Assembly (NCBI GenBank): GCA_016293915.1 | Contig: JAEDCY010000079.1 | Coordinates: forward strand, 1-5,395 | Length of the DNA: 5,395 bases | Origin: Treponema sp. | GTDB lineage: Bacteria > Spirochaetota > Spirochaetia > Treponematales > Treponemataceae | Reading direction: 5' to 3' | In this document: positions 5,243 through 5,395 of the stretch, piece after piece | Layout: each line of letters starts with the position of its first letter | Numbering within the stretch: the stretch's first letter is position 1 | Translations under genes and position numbers: made by a program | The notes under the pieces: model-generated | What the model was told of the DNA's origin: nothing | The model's input: only the letters and a program-made list of their open reading frames with translations | Databases searched by the model: none

Positions 5243-5395
5243 CTAAGCAAGCGGTGCAGTTGAAATTTCAACTAAGACATTTGAATCTTTAACAAGTAAT
5301 TTTTTTGTGGCTAATTCTTTCATAACTTGAGGTTTTTCAATTTTTGGACCTAGAATTATTTTTTCCAAGCTATCATATTTTAATATATCTAAATA
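5243..5395 (-). CDS. C-terminal end of a partial gene, possibly DUF2971-like
   Basis: An open frame on the minus strand runs in from the right edge and ends at TAG (5245-5243), giving 50 residues. It starts YLDILKYDSLEKIILGPK and ends VLVEISTAPLA. The 'S-L-E-K-I-I-L-G-P-K' strand followed by a lysine-rich helix resembles the end of DUF2971 proteins, a domain common in defence and mobile contexts, but 50 residues are too few to be sure. Codon use is AT-rich like its neighbour. Its stop lies within the ribosome site of the next gene (13 nt to that ATG), which marks one transcription unit. The gene continues outside the window. Confidence 0.6.
   Translation of the reverse strand, partial: YLDILKYDSLEKIILGPKIEKPQVMKELATKKLLVKDSNVLVEISTAPLA

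Noticed and set aside
5258..5273. 16-bp palindrome AGTTGAAATTTCAACT, possible operator
   Set aside because: It lies inside the coding end of the partial gene, and one palindrome of this length is not surprising in AT-rich DNA.
1..5395. Chromosomal integron cassette array
   Set aside because: Small genes of mixed orientation suggested it, but I could not find paired attC-like sites at the gene boundaries or an integrase gene.
1..5395. CRISPR array
   Set aside because: No regularly spaced direct repeats; the only strong repeat pair is inverted and 2.2 kb apart.

Overview
The window looks like an accessory region of a host-associated spirochaete, most likely a Treponema. The pointers are a BspA/TpLRR-type leucine-rich-repeat protein with the ending usual in that genus, AT-rich genes with AGGAG ribosome sites, and GC-richer patches between them. 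This is inference from style, not a database match.

Layout, left to right. (1) 1-1064 (+): the C-terminal end of a PoNe-type DNase toxin with no catalytic half in view, then an intact PoNi-type (DUF1910/DUF1911) immunity gene coupled to it. (2) 1110-1178: two hairpins back to back, the second terminator-like. (3) 1199-1977: a GC-rich patchwork of a structured non-coding-looking block with GAA-triloop minihairpins, a fragment of an unrecognised protein gene, and the 5' 52 nt of a tRNA-Met(CAT) on the opposite strand, cut in the T-stem. One open frame (1135-1959) crosses all of these and is probably not a real gene. (4) 2110-2460 (-): a 116-aa protein with a toxin/immunity-locus flavour. (5) 2477-3857 (+): an IS1595/ISXO2-type transposase gene with zinc ribbon and DDE residues. 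(6) 3854-4537 (-): the LRR protein, whose stop overlaps the transposase stop at a CTAG. (7) 4619-4651: a strong bidirectional hairpin terminator. (8) 4730-5395 (-): a two-gene operon of a partial gene followed by a protein resembling the plasmid fertility inhibition factor family.

Read together, this is a recombination-worn toxin/immunity island: orphan immunity and anti-competitor genes, a toxin tip without its body, an insertion sequence and broken pieces of housekeeping DNA. The least explained signal is a 25-bp inverted repeat (24/25 identical) at 2433-2457 and 4665-4689. One copy forms the start of the 116-aa gene; the other lies in a gap between genes. Together they bracket the transposase and LRR genes. 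I see no complete novel system, but the repeat pair and the tRNA junction deserve a check.
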